A stretch of DNA of 64,000 nucleotides from Lactococcus termiticola. GTDB taxonomy: Bacteria > Bacillota > Bacilli > Lactobacillales > Streptococcaceae. The notes beneath the pieces are model-generated. The model was given only the letters and a program-made list of their open reading frames with translations, was not told the origin of the DNA and did no database searches. The translations under genes and the position numbers were made by a program. Shown here piece by piece: positions 15,282 through 24,733 of the stretch; positions within the stretch are counted from its first letter, which is position 1, and each line of letters starts with the position of its first letter. The stretch covers positions 1 through 64,000 of the forward strand of contig NZ_BFFO01000008.1 in NCBI RefSeq assembly GCF_003116835.1. Direction: 5' to 3'.

Positions 15282-16555
15282 GTCTGATAAATTATACGGC
15301 CGACCTCCTCTTTTTTTATCCGCTGATTGGGGCCATGGCCTGGATTATCGGTGGTATTTTCTACCGTTTCTTTTATAATGGCCGGATCAAGCACTATACG
15401 AGAATCGCTCCTGAAGATGAGCCGATGATTACGATTCTCGTCCCAGCCCACAATGAAGAGCTGATGATTGAGGACACGATTGACTATCTGGCCAATGAAA
15501 TCAACTACAGCAACTACGAAATCCTGGTCTGTGATGACGGCTCAACCGATACCACTCCCTATATTCTCCAGCGTTTGATGGCAAAATACGATAAACTGAG
15601 GGTCCTCCGCATTGAAGCCAATAAGGGCAAAGCCCATGCCTTCAACGTCGCCCTGGGGTTTGCCAAAGGAGAGTTTATCCTCTCAAATGACGCCGACACC
15701 GTCCCTGAAAAAGACGCCCTCTGGAAGTACATGCAACATTTCCTGGGTAAGAAATACCAGAATACCGGTGCTGTCACCGCCAATATGGACGTGCAAAACC
15801 GGAGTCTGCTGGTCGAAAAGTCTCAGACCGTCGAATTTTCTTCGATTGTTGGCATTATCAAGCGGGCGCAGATGGGTGTCTTGGGCTCTATGTATGCCTA
15901 TTCTGGTGCCAATACCATGTACCGTAAATCAGCCGTCTACGATGTCGGCCTCTGGCGACAAGACCGGGCGACCGAGGATATTTCCATTGCCTGGGACCAG
16001 CAGTTTAACGGCTGGCATGCTGTCTTTGCTCCCAACATCATGTTTTACATGAATGTGCCCAATACCATCGACATGCTCTACAAGCAAAGAAAACGTTGGG
16101 CCAAGGGTGGGACAGAGGCCTGGATTACCAATTTCAAGCGGATTTTGAGACACCCTCTCAAGAACCTACCTAAGACCATCATGCTGCTCGATCAGACGGG
16201 CTCTATCGCCTGGGCCTTCTTTTATGTGATTGGGACCTTGATCACGCTAGCCCAGTTCGTCTACTTTATCCTGGTCGGCGATTTTCATGAGATTAACAAG
16301 TCGACCGACGTGGTCTTTATCTTCTTTAGTTTCATGATTTTCATCGGCTTCTGTCAGCTCCTTGTCAGCCTGCTTTTAGACAATCACAGGGCCAAGCTCA
16401 AGTATATCTTCTTTGCTCCCTTGTATATGGCCATGTATTGGCAGATTAATATTGTCTCCATCATTACTACCTTTATCCCAGCCATCAAGGCTGTCATGGG
16501 CATGGAAGGTGAAGGCACCTGGGTCAGCCCAGAGCGGACCAAGATGCGTCGTTAA
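15278..16555 (+). CDS. Processive family 2 glycosyltransferase, PgaC/IcaA-like
   Basis: 425 residues. An N-terminal helix (5-28) leads to a GT2 domain: LVPAHNEE, CDDGSTD, the SNDADT (DxD) sugar-nucleotide and metal site, ATEDISIAW (general base ED) and the processivity signature QRKRW near residue 275. Three or four membrane helices follow at the C-terminus. This matches synthases of beta-linked extracellular polysaccharides such as poly-N-acetylglucosamine. The substrate cannot be read from sequence. No deacetylase is in the operon. It is the last gene of the surface operon and overlaps the PgaD-like gene. Confidence 0.88.
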   Translation: MSLINYTADLLFFYPLIGAMAWIIGGIFYRFFYNGRIKHYTRIAPEDEPMITILVPAHNEELMIEDTIDYLANEINYSNYEILVCDDGSTDTTPYILQRLMAKYDKLRVLRIEANKGKAHAFNVALGFAKGEFILSNDADTVPEKDALWKYMQHFLGKKYQNTGAVTANMDVQNRSLLVEKSQTVEFSSIVGIIKRAQMGVLGSMYAYSGANTMYRKSAVYDVGLWRQDRATEDISIAWDQQFNGWHAVFAPNIMFYMNVPNTIDMLYKQRKRWAKGGTEAWITNFKRILRHPLKNLPKTIMLLDQTGSIAWAFFYVIGTLITLAQFVYFILVGDFHEINKSTDVVFIFFSFMIFIGFCQLLVSLLLDNHRAKLKYIFFAPLYMAMYWQINIVSIITTFIPAIKAVMGMEGEGTWVSPERTKMRR

Positions 16556-16577
16556 GTCAAAATAGAAAAGAGAAATT

Positions 16578-17213
16578 ATGAAAGTATTTGTCGCAGGATC
16601 TAGCGGCCGGGTTGGCCTTAAAACTTTAGAAAAATTAGTTGAAGCAGGACATACGGTCACAGCTGGGGCTCGCAAGCCTGAGCGTCTGCCAGTTATGGAC
16701 GGGATGACTCCGGTGGACTTTGACCTGACCCTGTCAGTCGATGAAATGGCCAGAGCCGTCAAAGGCCATGCCGCCATCATCGTGACCGCAGGATCAGCCG
16801 GCAAGAGCCTCCTACAAATCGACCTTTTTGGTATGACCCAGCTCATGCAGGCGAGTGAGAAGGCCGGCGTCAAACGCTTCGTCCTCCTCAGTAGCATCTT
16901 CGCCCTCGAACCAGAACGCTGGGTCGGCCCAGGCTTTGAGCAGTTGAAGGACTACTATATCGCCAAGTACTTTGCCGACCTGTATTTGACCGAGCAGACC
17001 AGCCTCGACTATACAATCCTCCAGCCAGGAAGCCTCAAAGAAGAAGCAGGCACAGGCCAAATCAGCCTAAATGACAGCCAGTCTGCTCCAGCCCATATCG
17101 AAGACGTAGCAGAAACACTTACGGCGATTCTCAACCATCCGAATACTATTGGAAAAGTGCTTGGTATGCATACAGGCGGAGAAGCAATTAGCGAGGCCCT
17201 AAAAGCCCAATAA
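16578..17213 (+). CDS. NAD(P)-binding oxidoreductase, atypical SDR/YwnB-like
   Basis: 211 residues with a Rossmann nucleotide site at the start (VFVAGSSGRVGLKTLEKL) and the RFVLLSSIFALEP strand typical of NmrA-like atypical short-chain dehydrogenases. DYTILQPGSLKEE and AHIEDVAETL are further family segments. Substrate unknown. It begins 22 nt after the glycosyltransferase with an AAGAGAAA site and may be co-transcribed with it. The intergenic repeat follows directly. Confidence 0.85.
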   Translation: MKVFVAGSSGRVGLKTLEKLVEAGHTVTAGARKPERLPVMDGMTPVDFDLTLSVDEMARAVKGHAAIIVTAGSAGKSLLQIDLFGMTQLMQASEKAGVKRFVLLSSIFALEPERWVGPGFEQLKDYYIAKYFADLYLTEQTSLDYTILQPGSLKEEAGTGQISLNDSQSAPAHIEDVAETLTAILNHPNTIGKVLGMHTGGEAISEALKAQ

Positions 17214-17232
17214 AAGGCACAAGTGGAGTGCA

Positions 17233-17355
17233 GGAAAACAGGGCGGATGCAGTGGAATAAGGCAATTTTTGAGACCTAGGCTCAAAAATTAGGGATGGAA
17301 GCCAAAGGCTTCGCTCCCGGCCCCCCCACTCCATCCGCCCTGTTTTCCGGAACGA
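17233..17355. repeat. Intergenic hairpin repeat family 1, copy A
   Basis: Outer arms GGAAAACAGGGCGGATG (17233-17249) and its exact complement (17332-17348) enclose an inner perfect pair AATTTTTGAG/CTCAAAAATT (17264-17290) and a core hairpin at 17291-17323 containing ATGGAAGCC-AAA-GGCTTCGCT. The same 33-nt core with the same spacing occurs at 22252-22284 and 45338-45370, and the right edge GTTTTCCGGAACGA resembles the right edges of the other copies. It is not a coding sequence. Confidence 0.8.
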
Positions 17356-17403
17356 AACGGACCCATACATTCAGGCACTTCCAAAAGCCTCCTAAATCCC
17401 GAT

Positions 17404-17429
17404 AAAGCTAGCAATAAGCTAGTTTTTTT
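17404..17429 (+). terminator. Terminator upstream of gyrA
   Basis: AAAGCTAGC-AATAA-GCTAGTTTTTTT: a 9-bp stem including one G-T pair plus a T run. It isolates gyrA from the upstream repeat and oxidoreductase. Confidence 0.7.
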
Positions 17430-17431
17430 GT

Positions 17432-17437
17432 TATAAT
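17432..17437 (+). promoter_or_regulatory. gyrA -10 element
   Basis: TATAAT at 17432-17437, 31 nt before the ATG. The corresponding -35 (TAGCAA at 17409) is poor and lies in the terminator stem, so transcription may respond to supercoiling, as is common for gyrA; that last point is inference. Confidence 0.5.
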
Positions 17438-17468
17438 TATAGGTAAGTTAACCTTGAAAGAGAGCAAG

Positions 17469-19940
17469 ATGGAAGATAAAAATATTGTCAACGTCAATCT
17501 AGCCGAAGAAATGAAAACAAGTTTCCGAGACTATGCCATGTCAGTCATTGTGGCCCGTGCCCTGCCTGACGTACGGGATGGTCTCAAGCCCGTCCATCGC
17601 CGGATTCTTTACGGGATGAATGAGCTGGGCACAACGCCCGATAAACCCCACAAGAAATCTGCCCGTATCACCGGTGACGTCATGGGTAAATACCACCCCC
17701 ACGGCGACAGCTCAATCTATGAAGCCATGGTCCGCATGGCCCAATGGTGGAGCTACCGGCATATGCTTGTCGACGGTCACGGGAACTTTGGTTCTATGGA
17801 CGGCGACGGGGCAGCGGCCCAGCGTTATACCGAAGCCCGCATGGACAAGATTACGTTGGAAATGCTCAAGGACATCAACAAGAACACGGTTGACTTCATC
17901 GACAACTACGATGGGACCGAGCGTGAACCAGAAGTCCTGCCAGCCCGATTCCCAAATCTCCTCGTCAACGGGACGACAGGGATTGCCGTCGGGATGGCAA
18001 CCAACATCCCGCCTCATAACCTGGGCGAAACCATCGATGCTGTCGACATGCTCATGGAAAATCCAGAAGCGACCACGCAAGAGCTCATGAGCGTCCTGCC
18101 TGGCCCTGATTTCCCTACAGGAGCTTTGGTCATGGGTAAATCCGGCATCCGTCGGGCCTATGAGACCGGGAAAGGCTCGATTACACTTCGTGCCAAGACC
18201 GAAATCGAAGAGCTTAACGGTGGCAAGGAACGCATCATTGTCACTGAGCTACCTTATATGGTCAACAAGGCCAAGCTGGTCGAGCACATCGTCCGTCTCA
18301 ACCACGAAAAACGGGTCGAAGGCCTGACCGCCGTCCGTGATGAGTCCAACCGTGAAGGAATCCGTGTGGTCATCGAGGTCCGCCGTGACATGTCAGCCCA
18401 CGTCATCCTCAACAACCTCTTCAAACTGACCAGCCTCCAAACTTCCTTTGGTTTCAATATGCTGGCTATCGAAAAGGGCATTCCTAAAATCCTCTCGCTC
18501 CGTCAAATCCTGACCGACTATATCGAGCACCAGATTGAAGTCGTCGAACGCCGGACCGCCTTTGACAAGGCCCGTGCAGAAGCCCGGGCCCATATCTTGG
18601 AAGGCCTGCGGATCGCACTGGACAACATCGACCGGATGATTAGCATTATCCGTGAGAGCCAGACCGATGCCATTGCCCAGCAGACCATGATGAGCGAGTT
18701 CAGCCTCTCTGAGAAGCAATCTCAAGCGATTCTCGACATGCGTCTCCGTCGTCTGACCGGCTTGGAACGTGACAAGATTGAAAATGAATACAATGAACTG
18801 GTTGCACTGATTGCTGACCTGGCTGATATTCTCGCCAAGCCAGAACGCGTCAAGGCTATCATCCGTGAAGAGCTGGAAGAAGTCAAACGGAAGTTTGCTG
18901 ATAAACGCCGAACAGAGCTCCTGGTCGGCGAGGTCCTCAACCTCGAAGACGAAGACCTGATTGAAGAAGAAGACGTCTTGATTACCCTCTCAAACAAGGG
19001 TTATATCAAACGCCTGCCAAACGATGAGTTCCGTGCTCAAAAACGTGGTGGCCGTGGCGTGCAAGGCATGGGTATGACCGATGATGACTTTGTGCAACAC
19101 CTGGTCTCAAGTTCGACCCATGACCATCTCCTCTTCTTTACCAATCAAGGCCGGGTCTACCGGATGAAGGGCTATGAAATCCCTGAATACGGACGGACCG
19201 CTAAGGGTCTCCCTATCGTCAACCTGCTCAAGCTCGACGATGGCGAGAAGATCCAGACCGTGATTAACGTCGATAAGTCAGAAGCCGAACGCTATCTCTT
19301 CTTTACCACAAGAAACGGGATCGTCAAGCGGACAAATATTGGCCAATTCTCCAACATCCGGACCAACGGCCTGAAAGCCCTCAACCTCCGTGAAGGCGAC
19401 GAATTGATCAATGTCCTTCTGACCGACGGCTCACAAGAAATCATCATCGGGACCCACAACGGCTACTCTGTCCGCTTTGAAGAAGGCCTCGTCCGTGATA
19501 TGGGCCGCGGAGCCACTGGGGTCAAGGGGGTGAACCTCCGTGAAGGCGACTACGTCGTTGGCACCTCAACCGTCAACAATGACCAAGAAGTCCTCGTCAT
19601 TTCAGAGAACGGTCTTGGAAAACGGACAGCTGCTGAAGAGTATCCGACCAAGGGCCGTGGCGGTAAAGGAATCAAGGTCATGAACGTGACCGAGCGGACC
19701 GGTAAACTTGCTGGACTGACCGCCATCTCAGGCGATGAAGACATCATGGTCATCACAGACACAGGTGTCATTATCCGGACCAATGTCCAAAACGTCTCTC
19801 AAACTGGCCGTGCCACTCAAGGTGTCAAGGTCATGAGACTGGACGACAAGGCTCAGATTGTAACCTTTGCCCTGGTTGAAGCTGAAGCAGAAGCTGAAAA
19901 CGAAGACGAAAAAGCCACTGAGACCACAACAGAAGAATAA
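17469..19940 (+). CDS. gyrA: DNA gyrase subunit A
   Basis: 823 residues from ATG 17469 (GAAAGAGAG just upstream; a TTG 15 nt earlier is in frame but less likely). The quinolone-resistance segment is [50 protein letters not shown], split here by description: Ser-Ser-Ile-Tyr-Glu at the drug-contact site and catalytic Tyr in QRYTEAR. The C-terminal pinwheel includes [11 protein letters not shown], the GyrA-box that wraps DNA for negative supercoiling and distinguishes it from ParC. An acidic [15 protein letters not shown] tail ends the protein. Confidence 0.96.
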   Translation: MEDKNIVNVNLAEEMKTSFRDYAMSVIVARALPDVRDGLKPVHRRILYGMNELGTTPDKPHKKSARITGDVMGKYHPHGDSSIYEAMVRMAQWWSYRHMLVDGHGNFGSMDGDGAAAQRYTEARMDKITLEMLKDINKNTVDFIDNYDGTEREPEVLPARFPNLLVNGTTGIAVGMATNIPPHNLGETIDAVDMLMENPEATTQELMSVLPGPDFPTGALVMGKSGIRRAYETGKGSITLRAKTEIEELNGGKERIIVTELPYMVNKAKLVEHIVRLNHEKRVEGLTAVRDESNREGIRVVIEVRRDMSAHVILNNLFKLTSLQTSFGFNMLAIEKGIPKILSLRQILTDYIEHQIEVVERRTAFDKARAEARAHILEGLRIALDNIDRMISIIRESQTDAIAQQTMMSEFSLSEKQSQAILDMRLRRLTGLERDKIENEYNELVALIADLADILAKPERVKAIIREELEEVKRKFADKRRTELLVGEVLNLEDEDLIEEEDVLITLSNKGYIKRLPNDEFRAQKRGGRGVQGMGMTDDDFVQHLVSSSTHDHLLFFTNQGRVYRMKGYEIPEYGRTAKGLPIVNLLKLDDGEKIQTVINVDKSEAERYLFFTTRNGIVKRTNIGQFSNIRTNGLKALNLREGDELINVLLTDGSQEIIIGTHNGYSVRFEEGLVRDMGRGATGVKGVNLREGDYVVGTSTVNNDQEVLVISENGLGKRTAAEEYPTKGRGGKGIKVMNVTERTGKLAGLTAISGDEDIMVITDTGVIIRTNVQNVSQTGRATQGVKVMRLDDKAQIVTFALVEAEAEAENEDEKATETTTEE

Positions 19941-19942
19941 AA

Positions 19943-19973
19943 AGGGAGGCAACGTTTTCACGTTGTCTTTTTC
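19943..19973 (+). terminator. Weak gyrA terminator
   Basis: GGCAACG-TTTTCA-CGTTGTC followed by TTTTTCC, directly after the gyrA stop. It is close to the apbE start, so read-through into apbE is possible. Confidence 0.5.
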
Positions 19974-19986
19974 CTAGGTAAAGCCA

Positions 19987-21063
19987 ATGAAAAAAACTTT
20001 AGCTATCGCACTCACAGCTGTCAGCCTCCTGCTCCTCACAGCCTGCAGCTCCCAAAAAGAAAGCAGTGAGCTCCTGACCAATCCCATCAAGGAATCGACC
20101 ACAACCATGGGGACCTATGTCCAGGTCAGCGTCTACAATCCAGGCAAACGGCCAGCTGCCCAAGAGGCCCTGCGGATCGCCGAGTCTTACAGCGACCTCA
20201 TCAGCATGAAGGCCAAGAACTCTGAAATCAAGAAGATCAATGATTCTGCTGGCGAGTCAGCCGTCCGAGTCACTGACGACGTCTACCAGCTCGTCAAGCT
20301 CGGCTACCAGTATTCTGCCAAGCATGAAGGCTACGACATTACAGTCGGCCCGTTGAGTGGCCTCTGGCACATTGGCTTCCCAGATGCCAAAAAGCCGAGT
20401 CAGGCTGAGATTGACCAGGCAGTCCATCTGATAGATTACAAAGACATTCATTTTAATGACGAGCAAAAGAGTATCGAGCTTGAGAAAGCTGGCATGTCGC
20501 TGGATTTAGGCTCGATTACAAAGGGCTATGTGGCCATGAAGATGGTTGACTATCTCAAGAGCAAGGGGGTGACCTCTGGAATTGTGGACCTGGGTTCCAG
20601 CTCGATTTATGTCATCGGCGATTCTGCCCGTGGTGCTGGTCAGCCCTGGAAAATCGGCATTAAAGACCCCAACCAGCCAAACGGCGACCAGCTCGGTGTG
20701 ATCACAGCCAGCAACCAGCACATCAACAGCTCAGGCATCTACGAACGCTATCTCCTGGCAGATGGCAAGCGTTATTCGCATATTCTGGACCCTAAGACTG
20801 GCTATCCTTTTGACAATGACCTGGCTAGCGTCACCCTCTTGATTTCTGGCGATGATCCGACCAATGGCGACGGCCTTTCTATGATGGTCTACGCCATGGG
20901 CACCAAGAAGGGCTATGATTATATCCTCCATCATGAGAAGGTCCAGGCCATCTTCATCGACAAGAAAAATCGGATTTTTTTGACGCCTGGCATGAAGGAT
21001 AAATTCACGCTTTCAAAAGACAGTCAATTTAAGATTGCTGATATTTCAGAGGCCTCTGACTGA
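19987..21063 (+). CDS. apbE: FAD:protein FMN transferase lipoprotein ApbE
   Basis: 358 residues with a lipoprotein signal peptide and lipobox LLTAC (Cys about 20). ApbE covalently attaches FMN from FAD to Thr/Ser of extracytoplasmic flavoproteins. Visible family segments are TTMGTYVQVSVYNP, SGLWHIGFP, LDLGSITKGYVAMKMVDYLKSKGV, GIVDLGSSSIYVIG and YSHILDPKTGYPFDND, with the Mg-binding acidic residues. Length is typical. No obvious flavinylation target is in the window. Confidence 0.93.
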   Translation: MKKTLAIALTAVSLLLLTACSSQKESSELLTNPIKESTTTMGTYVQVSVYNPGKRPAAQEALRIAESYSDLISMKAKNSEIKKINDSAGESAVRVTDDVYQLVKLGYQYSAKHEGYDITVGPLSGLWHIGFPDAKKPSQAEIDQAVHLIDYKDIHFNDEQKSIELEKAGMSLDLGSITKGYVAMKMVDYLKSKGVTSGIVDLGSSSIYVIGDSARGAGQPWKIGIKDPNQPNGDQLGVITASNQHINSSGIYERYLLADGKRYSHILDPKTGYPFDNDLASVTLLISGDDPTNGDGLSMMVYAMGTKKGYDYILHHEKVQAIFIDKKNRIFLTPGMKDKFTLSKDSQFKIADISEASD

Positions 21064-21078
21064 TGATTTCAGACAGGC

Positions 21079-21106
21079 AAAGGGCTAGTCTTAATGCCCT
21101 TTTTAT
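21079..21106 (+). terminator. apbE terminator
   Basis: AAAGGGC-TAGTCTTAAT-GCCCTTT followed by TTA, 15 nt past the apbE stop. Confidence 0.75.
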
Positions 21107-21149
21107 GTTAGACTTAGTATTAAGAAAAATGAACATTTAAGAGGAATGA

Positions 21150-21965
21150 ATGGAAGCAAAGAAGAAGAAAAAAAGCAGTAATGGCCTGGTCAACACGCTG
21201 ATTGTCCTCCTTTTATTGGTCGGACTCGTCCTCGTCTTTAACGAGCCTGTCCGTAATTTTTTCATTGGCCTGAACAGTGGCCTCTACCAGATTCACAATG
21301 TCAGCCGGACAGAGATTGTTAAAAATCAGGAAAAGCAGGGCAACTTCGACTTTGCCAGCGTCAAGGCGGTCAGCTTTAACGACGTGGTCAACTACCAGTT
21401 TGGCACACCGCCACTCCCTGTGATTGGCCAGATTGTCATGCCCGATGTGGGCCTGAGCCTTCCGATTTTCAAGGGGGTCGATAGTGACGCGCTCATGTAC
21501 GGGGCCGGCACCATGAAGGCCAACCAGGTCATGGGCCAAGGCAACTATGCCCTGGCCAGCCATAACGTCACCGGCTATGACAGCGACCTGAGCCTCCTCT
21601 TTACACCACTCGAGCATGCCAAGACCGGCATGAAAATCTATACCACAGATAAGGAAAATATCTACGAGTACCAGGTCTCAAGCGTGACCGTAGTCAATCC
21701 TGATGCCGTCTCCGTCATCGACGACAAGCCTGGCAAGAGCGAAATCACGCTGGTCACCTGTGCCGACCCAGAAGCCAGACAACGTATTATCGTCAAGGGC
21801 GACTTCGTAGGCAAGGGACCTTATGATGGTAGCCAGGCCCAAGCGGAGACCAAGAAGGTCTTCAGCGAACAGCACAAGGAGCTGAATCTGAATGCACAGC
21901 CCCTCAAGACGATTGTTGAGCTTTTGAATTATGCTAATAAGTATTTGCCAGTTTATAAGATGTGA
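21150..21965 (+). CDS. srtA: Class A sortase
   Basis: 271 residues: basic N-terminus, one membrane anchor (about 14-32), then the sortase beta-barrel. Catalytic residues are visible: His in LASHNVTGYD, Cys in TLVTCAD and Arg in EARQRIIVKG. SrtA joins LPxTG proteins to peptidoglycan. An AGAGGAATGA site precedes ATG 21150. Its position after gyrA is conserved in streptococci and lactococci. The C-terminal extension after the barrel (about 40 residues) is somewhat longer than usual. No LPxTG substrate is encoded in this window. Confidence 0.95.
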   Translation: MEAKKKKKSSNGLVNTLIVLLLLVGLVLVFNEPVRNFFIGLNSGLYQIHNVSRTEIVKNQEKQGNFDFASVKAVSFNDVVNYQFGTPPLPVIGQIVMPDVGLSLPIFKGVDSDALMYGAGTMKANQVMGQGNYALASHNVTGYDSDLSLLFTPLEHAKTGMKIYTTDKENIYEYQVSSVTVVNPDAVSVIDDKPGKSEITLVTCADPEARQRIIVKGDFVGKGPYDGSQAQAETKKVFSEQHKELNLNAQPLKTIVELLNYANKYLPVYKM

Positions 21966-21970
21966 TGGAG

Positions 21971-21999
21971 ATACGCCTTGCCTGAAGCAGGGCTGTTTT
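21971..21999 (+). terminator. srtA terminator
   Basis: GCCTTGC-CTGAA-GCAGGGC then TGTTTTTATTTT. Confidence 0.65.
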
Positions 22000-22029
22000 T
22001 ATTTTGCTAGCCAGTCAGTCGCATGGGGG

Positions 22030-22084
22030 TAAGGAAAGCTTCGCTTTCATTGCTAAAGGTCGATCTCTTTGGTTTCTCGTGTGC
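22030..22084. repeat. Intergenic repeat family 2, partial copy
   Basis: GGAAAGCTTCGCTTTCATTGCTAAAGG followed by a degenerate hairpin. CTTTCATTGCTAAA is shared with the copy at 45213-45226 and close to ATTTAATTGCTAAA at 34301-34314. It sits directly upstream of family 1 copy B, as the 45.2-kb copy does relative to copy C. Confidence 0.55.
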
Positions 22085-22187
22085 CTTGTTCACTATTCAA
22101 TGGGCTTTTTCTTAACTGCTGCTGAGCTCAATAGCAGATCATTCGTTCCCAAAAAAACATGAGTGGGGAGACTATACACAGTGAAGG

Positions 22188-22318
22188 AGCAGAGTGGCTG
22201 GGATTTCGCCCAGTGAAAGGCAATTTGGGAGACCGTTAGGCCTCACAAATTAGGCATGGAAGCTGGAAGCTTCGCTGCCGGCCCAGGGCCAAATCCTGGC
22301 CACTCTGCTCTGGAACGA
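22188..22318. repeat. Intergenic hairpin repeat family 1, copy B
   Basis: Outer arms AGCAGAGTGGC-TG-GGATTT (22188-22206) and AAATCC-TG-GCCACTCTGCT (22291-22309) pair over 19 nt with two mismatches. Their sequence is unrelated to the arms of copy A. The inner AATTT/AAATT pair and the 33-nt core (22252-22284, ATGGAAGCT-GGA-AGCTTCGCT) match copies A and C, as does the right edge TCTGGAACGA. Together with the family 2 copy it fills most of the gene-free 21966-22454 stretch. Confidence 0.8.
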
Positions 22319-22454
22319 CTTAAGCACAACTTACCTCATTTCTCAGCAAAGAGCTTATAAACCTTAACAACCTGTATTGACAGCAGAAAAAACTGACAAC
22401 CCTCAGTTTTTTTGATATAATTAAGTATCATTCAAAAACTTGAAAGGTGATCTG

Positions 22455-22694
22455 ATGAATATCGTTATCGTAGTTATTATTGCTATTGTTGCCCTCCTGG
22501 CTGGGACGGCTCTTGGGGTTTGGATTAGCCAACGCCAGACCAAGAAAATCCTCATGGAAAACCCGCCCCTCAATGAAGATGCGGTTCGCATGATGATGAG
22601 CTCTATGGGCCGTAAGCCTTCTGAGACTCAGGTACAACAAGTCCTCCGTCAGATTCGTCAATCAGCGAAACAGGCAGAAAAAAAGAAGAAGTAA
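22455..22694 (+). CDS. YneF family small membrane protein
   Basis: 79 residues from ATG 22455, chosen over an in-frame TTG at 22440 because AAAGGTGA lies at 22444-22451. One N-terminal membrane helix (MNIVIVVIIAIVALLAGTALG) then a conserved cytoplasmic tail: ENPPLNEDAVRMMMSSMGRKPSETQVQQVLRQI, typical of UPF0154/YneF. The function of the family is unknown. It is 70 nt upstream of murI-rdgB, with a possible operator palindrome between them. Confidence 0.9.
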   Translation: MNIVIVVIIAIVALLAGTALGVWISQRQTKKILMENPPLNEDAVRMMMSSMGRKPSETQVQQVLRQIRQSAKQAEKKKK

Positions 22695-22731
22695 GAAAAA
22701 CAGAGCAATCTGTTTTCTATTTACAGGATAT

Positions 22732-22755
22732 TTTACATAATATTAGTTATGAAAA
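22732..22755 (+). promoter_or_regulatory. 24-bp palindrome upstream of murI-rdgB
   Basis: TTTACATA ... TATGAAAA, 24 bp, ending 9 nt before the ATG. Same size and arms as the palindromes before the genes at 24218, 25494 and 59878. Here the right arm has one mismatch. Confidence 0.5.
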
Positions 22756-22764
22756 GGAGCAAAG

Positions 22765-24180
22765 ATGGACAATAGACCTATTGGATTTTTAGACTCAGGT
22801 GTTGGTGGCCTCACGGTCGTCAAAGAGCTTTTACGGCAACTGCCTAACGAAGAAGTCATCTACATCGGTGACTCAAAGCGGGCCCCCTACGGCTCAAGAA
22901 ATAAAGATGAAATTTTGGCCTTCACTTGGGAGATGGTTAATTTTCTCCTTTCTAAAAATGTAAAAATGATTGTCATGGCCTGCAATACAGCAACCGCTGT
23001 CGCCCTGGAGGACGTCAAAGAAAAACTCGACATCCCTGTCCTGGGTGTGATTCAAGCCGGTGCCTCAGCAGTGGTCCAAAAGACCCGCAGCAAGCAGGTC
23101 GCCGTCATTGCGACCGAAGCTACTGTCAAATCCTCAGCCTATAAGGACATCATTCACCGCAAGTCACCGAGTGTTGAGCTGACGAGCCTGGCCTGCCCTA
23201 AATTTGTCCCCCTGGTCGAAGCTAATATGATGGCAATGCCAGAGGCTAAGGCCGTCGTCAAAGAAAGCCTTGCTCCATTAAAAGGCAAGGTCGACAGCCT
23301 GATTTTAGGCTGTACCCACTATCCCCTGCTCAAGCCTCTGATCCAGGAGGAGATGGGCCCAGAGGTCCAGCTCATCGACTCAGGGGCTGAGACGGTCCGG
23401 GATATTTCTGTCCTGTCCAATTACTTCCTGATTTCAGGCAGCGAGCGAGAAGCTATCCAGCACCGTTTTTATACAACGGGTGACCCGGCTACCTTTAAGG
23501 CGATTGCAGGCCAATGGCTCAATATTGATGATATTAAAGTAGAAGAAGTTGACCTCAGCCAAAGTCAGCCCAAGACAAAAACTCTTATCGTCGCTACTCG
23601 AAACCAGGGCAAGGCCAGAGAATTTGAAGCCCTATTCTCAGACCGGGGCTACAGCATCAAGACCCTTAACGACTATCCTGAGCTCCCTGAAATCGAAGAG
23701 ACGGCCGACAGCTTTGAAGGCAATGCCCGCCTCAAGGCGGAGACCATCGCTGAAATCACAGGTGAGCTGGTCGTGGGCGACGACTCAGGCCTCTGTGTCG
23801 ATGTCCTCGGTGGCCTGCCTGGTGTCTGGAGCCACCGCTTTGCCGGTCCAGACCCAACAGACGAGCAAAACATGTCCAAGCTCCTTCATGAGCTGGCTTC
23901 AACAGCCCTAATACCAGAACGTCGAACCGCCCATTTCCATACGACACTCGTCGCATCCATGCCTGGAAAGGAAAGTCTGGTCATTGATGCCGACTGGCCT
24001 GGTAGAATCGCCACAGCACCTAAAGGGGAAGATGGCTTTGGCTACGACCCGATTTTCTTGGTCGGCAATGGCGACCTGACTGCAGCCGAGCTCCCCTTTG
24101 AAGAAAAGAACGAGCAATCCCACCGGGGCCAGGCCTTGCGCAAATTGATGGTCGAGTTGCCATCCTGGCTTGACAAATAA
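22765..24180 (+). CDS. Fusion of glutamate racemase and XTP/dITP pyrophosphatase
   Basis: 471 residues. Residues 1-265 are MurI, which makes D-glutamate for peptidoglycan: [23 protein letters not shown], the first catalytic Cys in ACNTATA and the second in [11 protein letters not shown]. After a linker (about 266-273) residues 274-471 are RdgB/HAM1, which hydrolyses non-canonical purine triphosphates: [51 protein letters not shown] and SHRGQAL. Both active sites look intact. The genes are adjacent but separate in many relatives. An AAAAGGAGC site precedes the ATG. Confidence 0.93.
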   Translation: MDNRPIGFLDSGVGGLTVVKELLRQLPNEEVIYIGDSKRAPYGSRNKDEILAFTWEMVNFLLSKNVKMIVMACNTATAVALEDVKEKLDIPVLGVIQAGASAVVQKTRSKQVAVIATEATVKSSAYKDIIHRKSPSVELTSLACPKFVPLVEANMMAMPEAKAVVKESLAPLKGKVDSLILGCTHYPLLKPLIQEEMGPEVQLIDSGAETVRDISVLSNYFLISGSEREAIQHRFYTTGDPATFKAIAGQWLNIDDIKVEEVDLSQSQPKTKTLIVATRNQGKAREFEALFSDRGYSIKTLNDYPELPEIEETADSFEGNARLKAETIAEITGELVVGDDSGLCVDVLGGLPGVWSHRFAGPDPTDEQNMSKLLHELASTALIPERRTAHFHTTLVASMPGKESLVIDADWPGRIATAPKGEDGFGYDPIFLVGNGDLTAAELPFEEKNEQSHRGQALRKLMVELPSWLDK

Positions 24181-24181
24181 A

Positions 24182-24205
24182 TTTACATAGTGTATATTAT
24201 GTAAA
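24182..24205 (+). promoter_or_regulatory. 24-bp palindrome upstream of the phosphodiesterase gene
   Basis: TTTACATA-8 nt-TATGTAAA with 8-bp perfect arms, the best copy of this motif, ending 12 nt before ATG 24218 and overlapping the ribosome-site region (AAAGAGGA). Confidence 0.6.
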
Positions 24206-24217
24206 GAGGATAAAAAT

Positions 24218-24730
24218 ATGTTTCTTGTAATGAGTGATTCTCACTATGACCGCAAGGTCGTCGAGCAAATTAAGGCAAAATACCAAGGCCAGGTCTCAGC
24301 GATTTTTCACTGCGGAGATTCTGAGCTGGAGTCATCTGACTCTGTCTGGTCAGGCGTTCATGTTGTCGCAGGCAACTGTGACTATGACCCTGGCTATAAG
24401 GAAAGCAAGCTGGTTGAAGTCGAGGGCAAGCGTGTCCTCATTAGTCATGGCCACCTTTACAATGTCGGCTTTGGCCTAGACCGCTACAGCTATTTTGCTG
24501 AAGAGCAGAAGGCTGATATTGCCTTGTTTGGCCATATCCACCAGCCGGTTGCCCAAGTCATCGGCAAGACCCTTTTTATCAACCCGGGTTCTGTTTCACA
24601 GCCTAGGGGGCAGTACAATATAAAGATGTATGCGACTGTAGAAGTAGAGGATAACTACTACAAGGTCACATATTATACACTAGAGCATGAGCCGATTGAC
24701 GGCTTAGCATTTGAATTTACTATCGGATAA
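24218..24730 (+). CDS. Metallophosphoesterase, YfcE/MJ0936 family
   Basis: 170 residues with calcineurin-like metal sites in order: MSDSHYD (D-x-H), FHCGDSE (GD), GNCDYD (GNCD), ISHGHLYNVG (H) and FGHIHQPV (GHxH). These enzymes hydrolyse phosphodiesters in vitro; the natural substrate is unclear. It lies between murI-rdgB and the xerD-like gene in a tightly packed run, an arrangement also seen in other streptococci. Confidence 0.92.
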   Translation: MFLVMSDSHYDRKVVEQIKAKYQGQVSAIFHCGDSELESSDSVWSGVHVVAGNCDYDPGYKESKLVEVEGKRVLISHGHLYNVGFGLDRYSYFAEEQKADIALFGHIHQPVAQVIGKTLFINPGSVSQPRGQYNIKMYATVEVEDNYYKVTYYTLEHEPIDGLAFEFTIG

Positions 24731-24733
24731 TTT

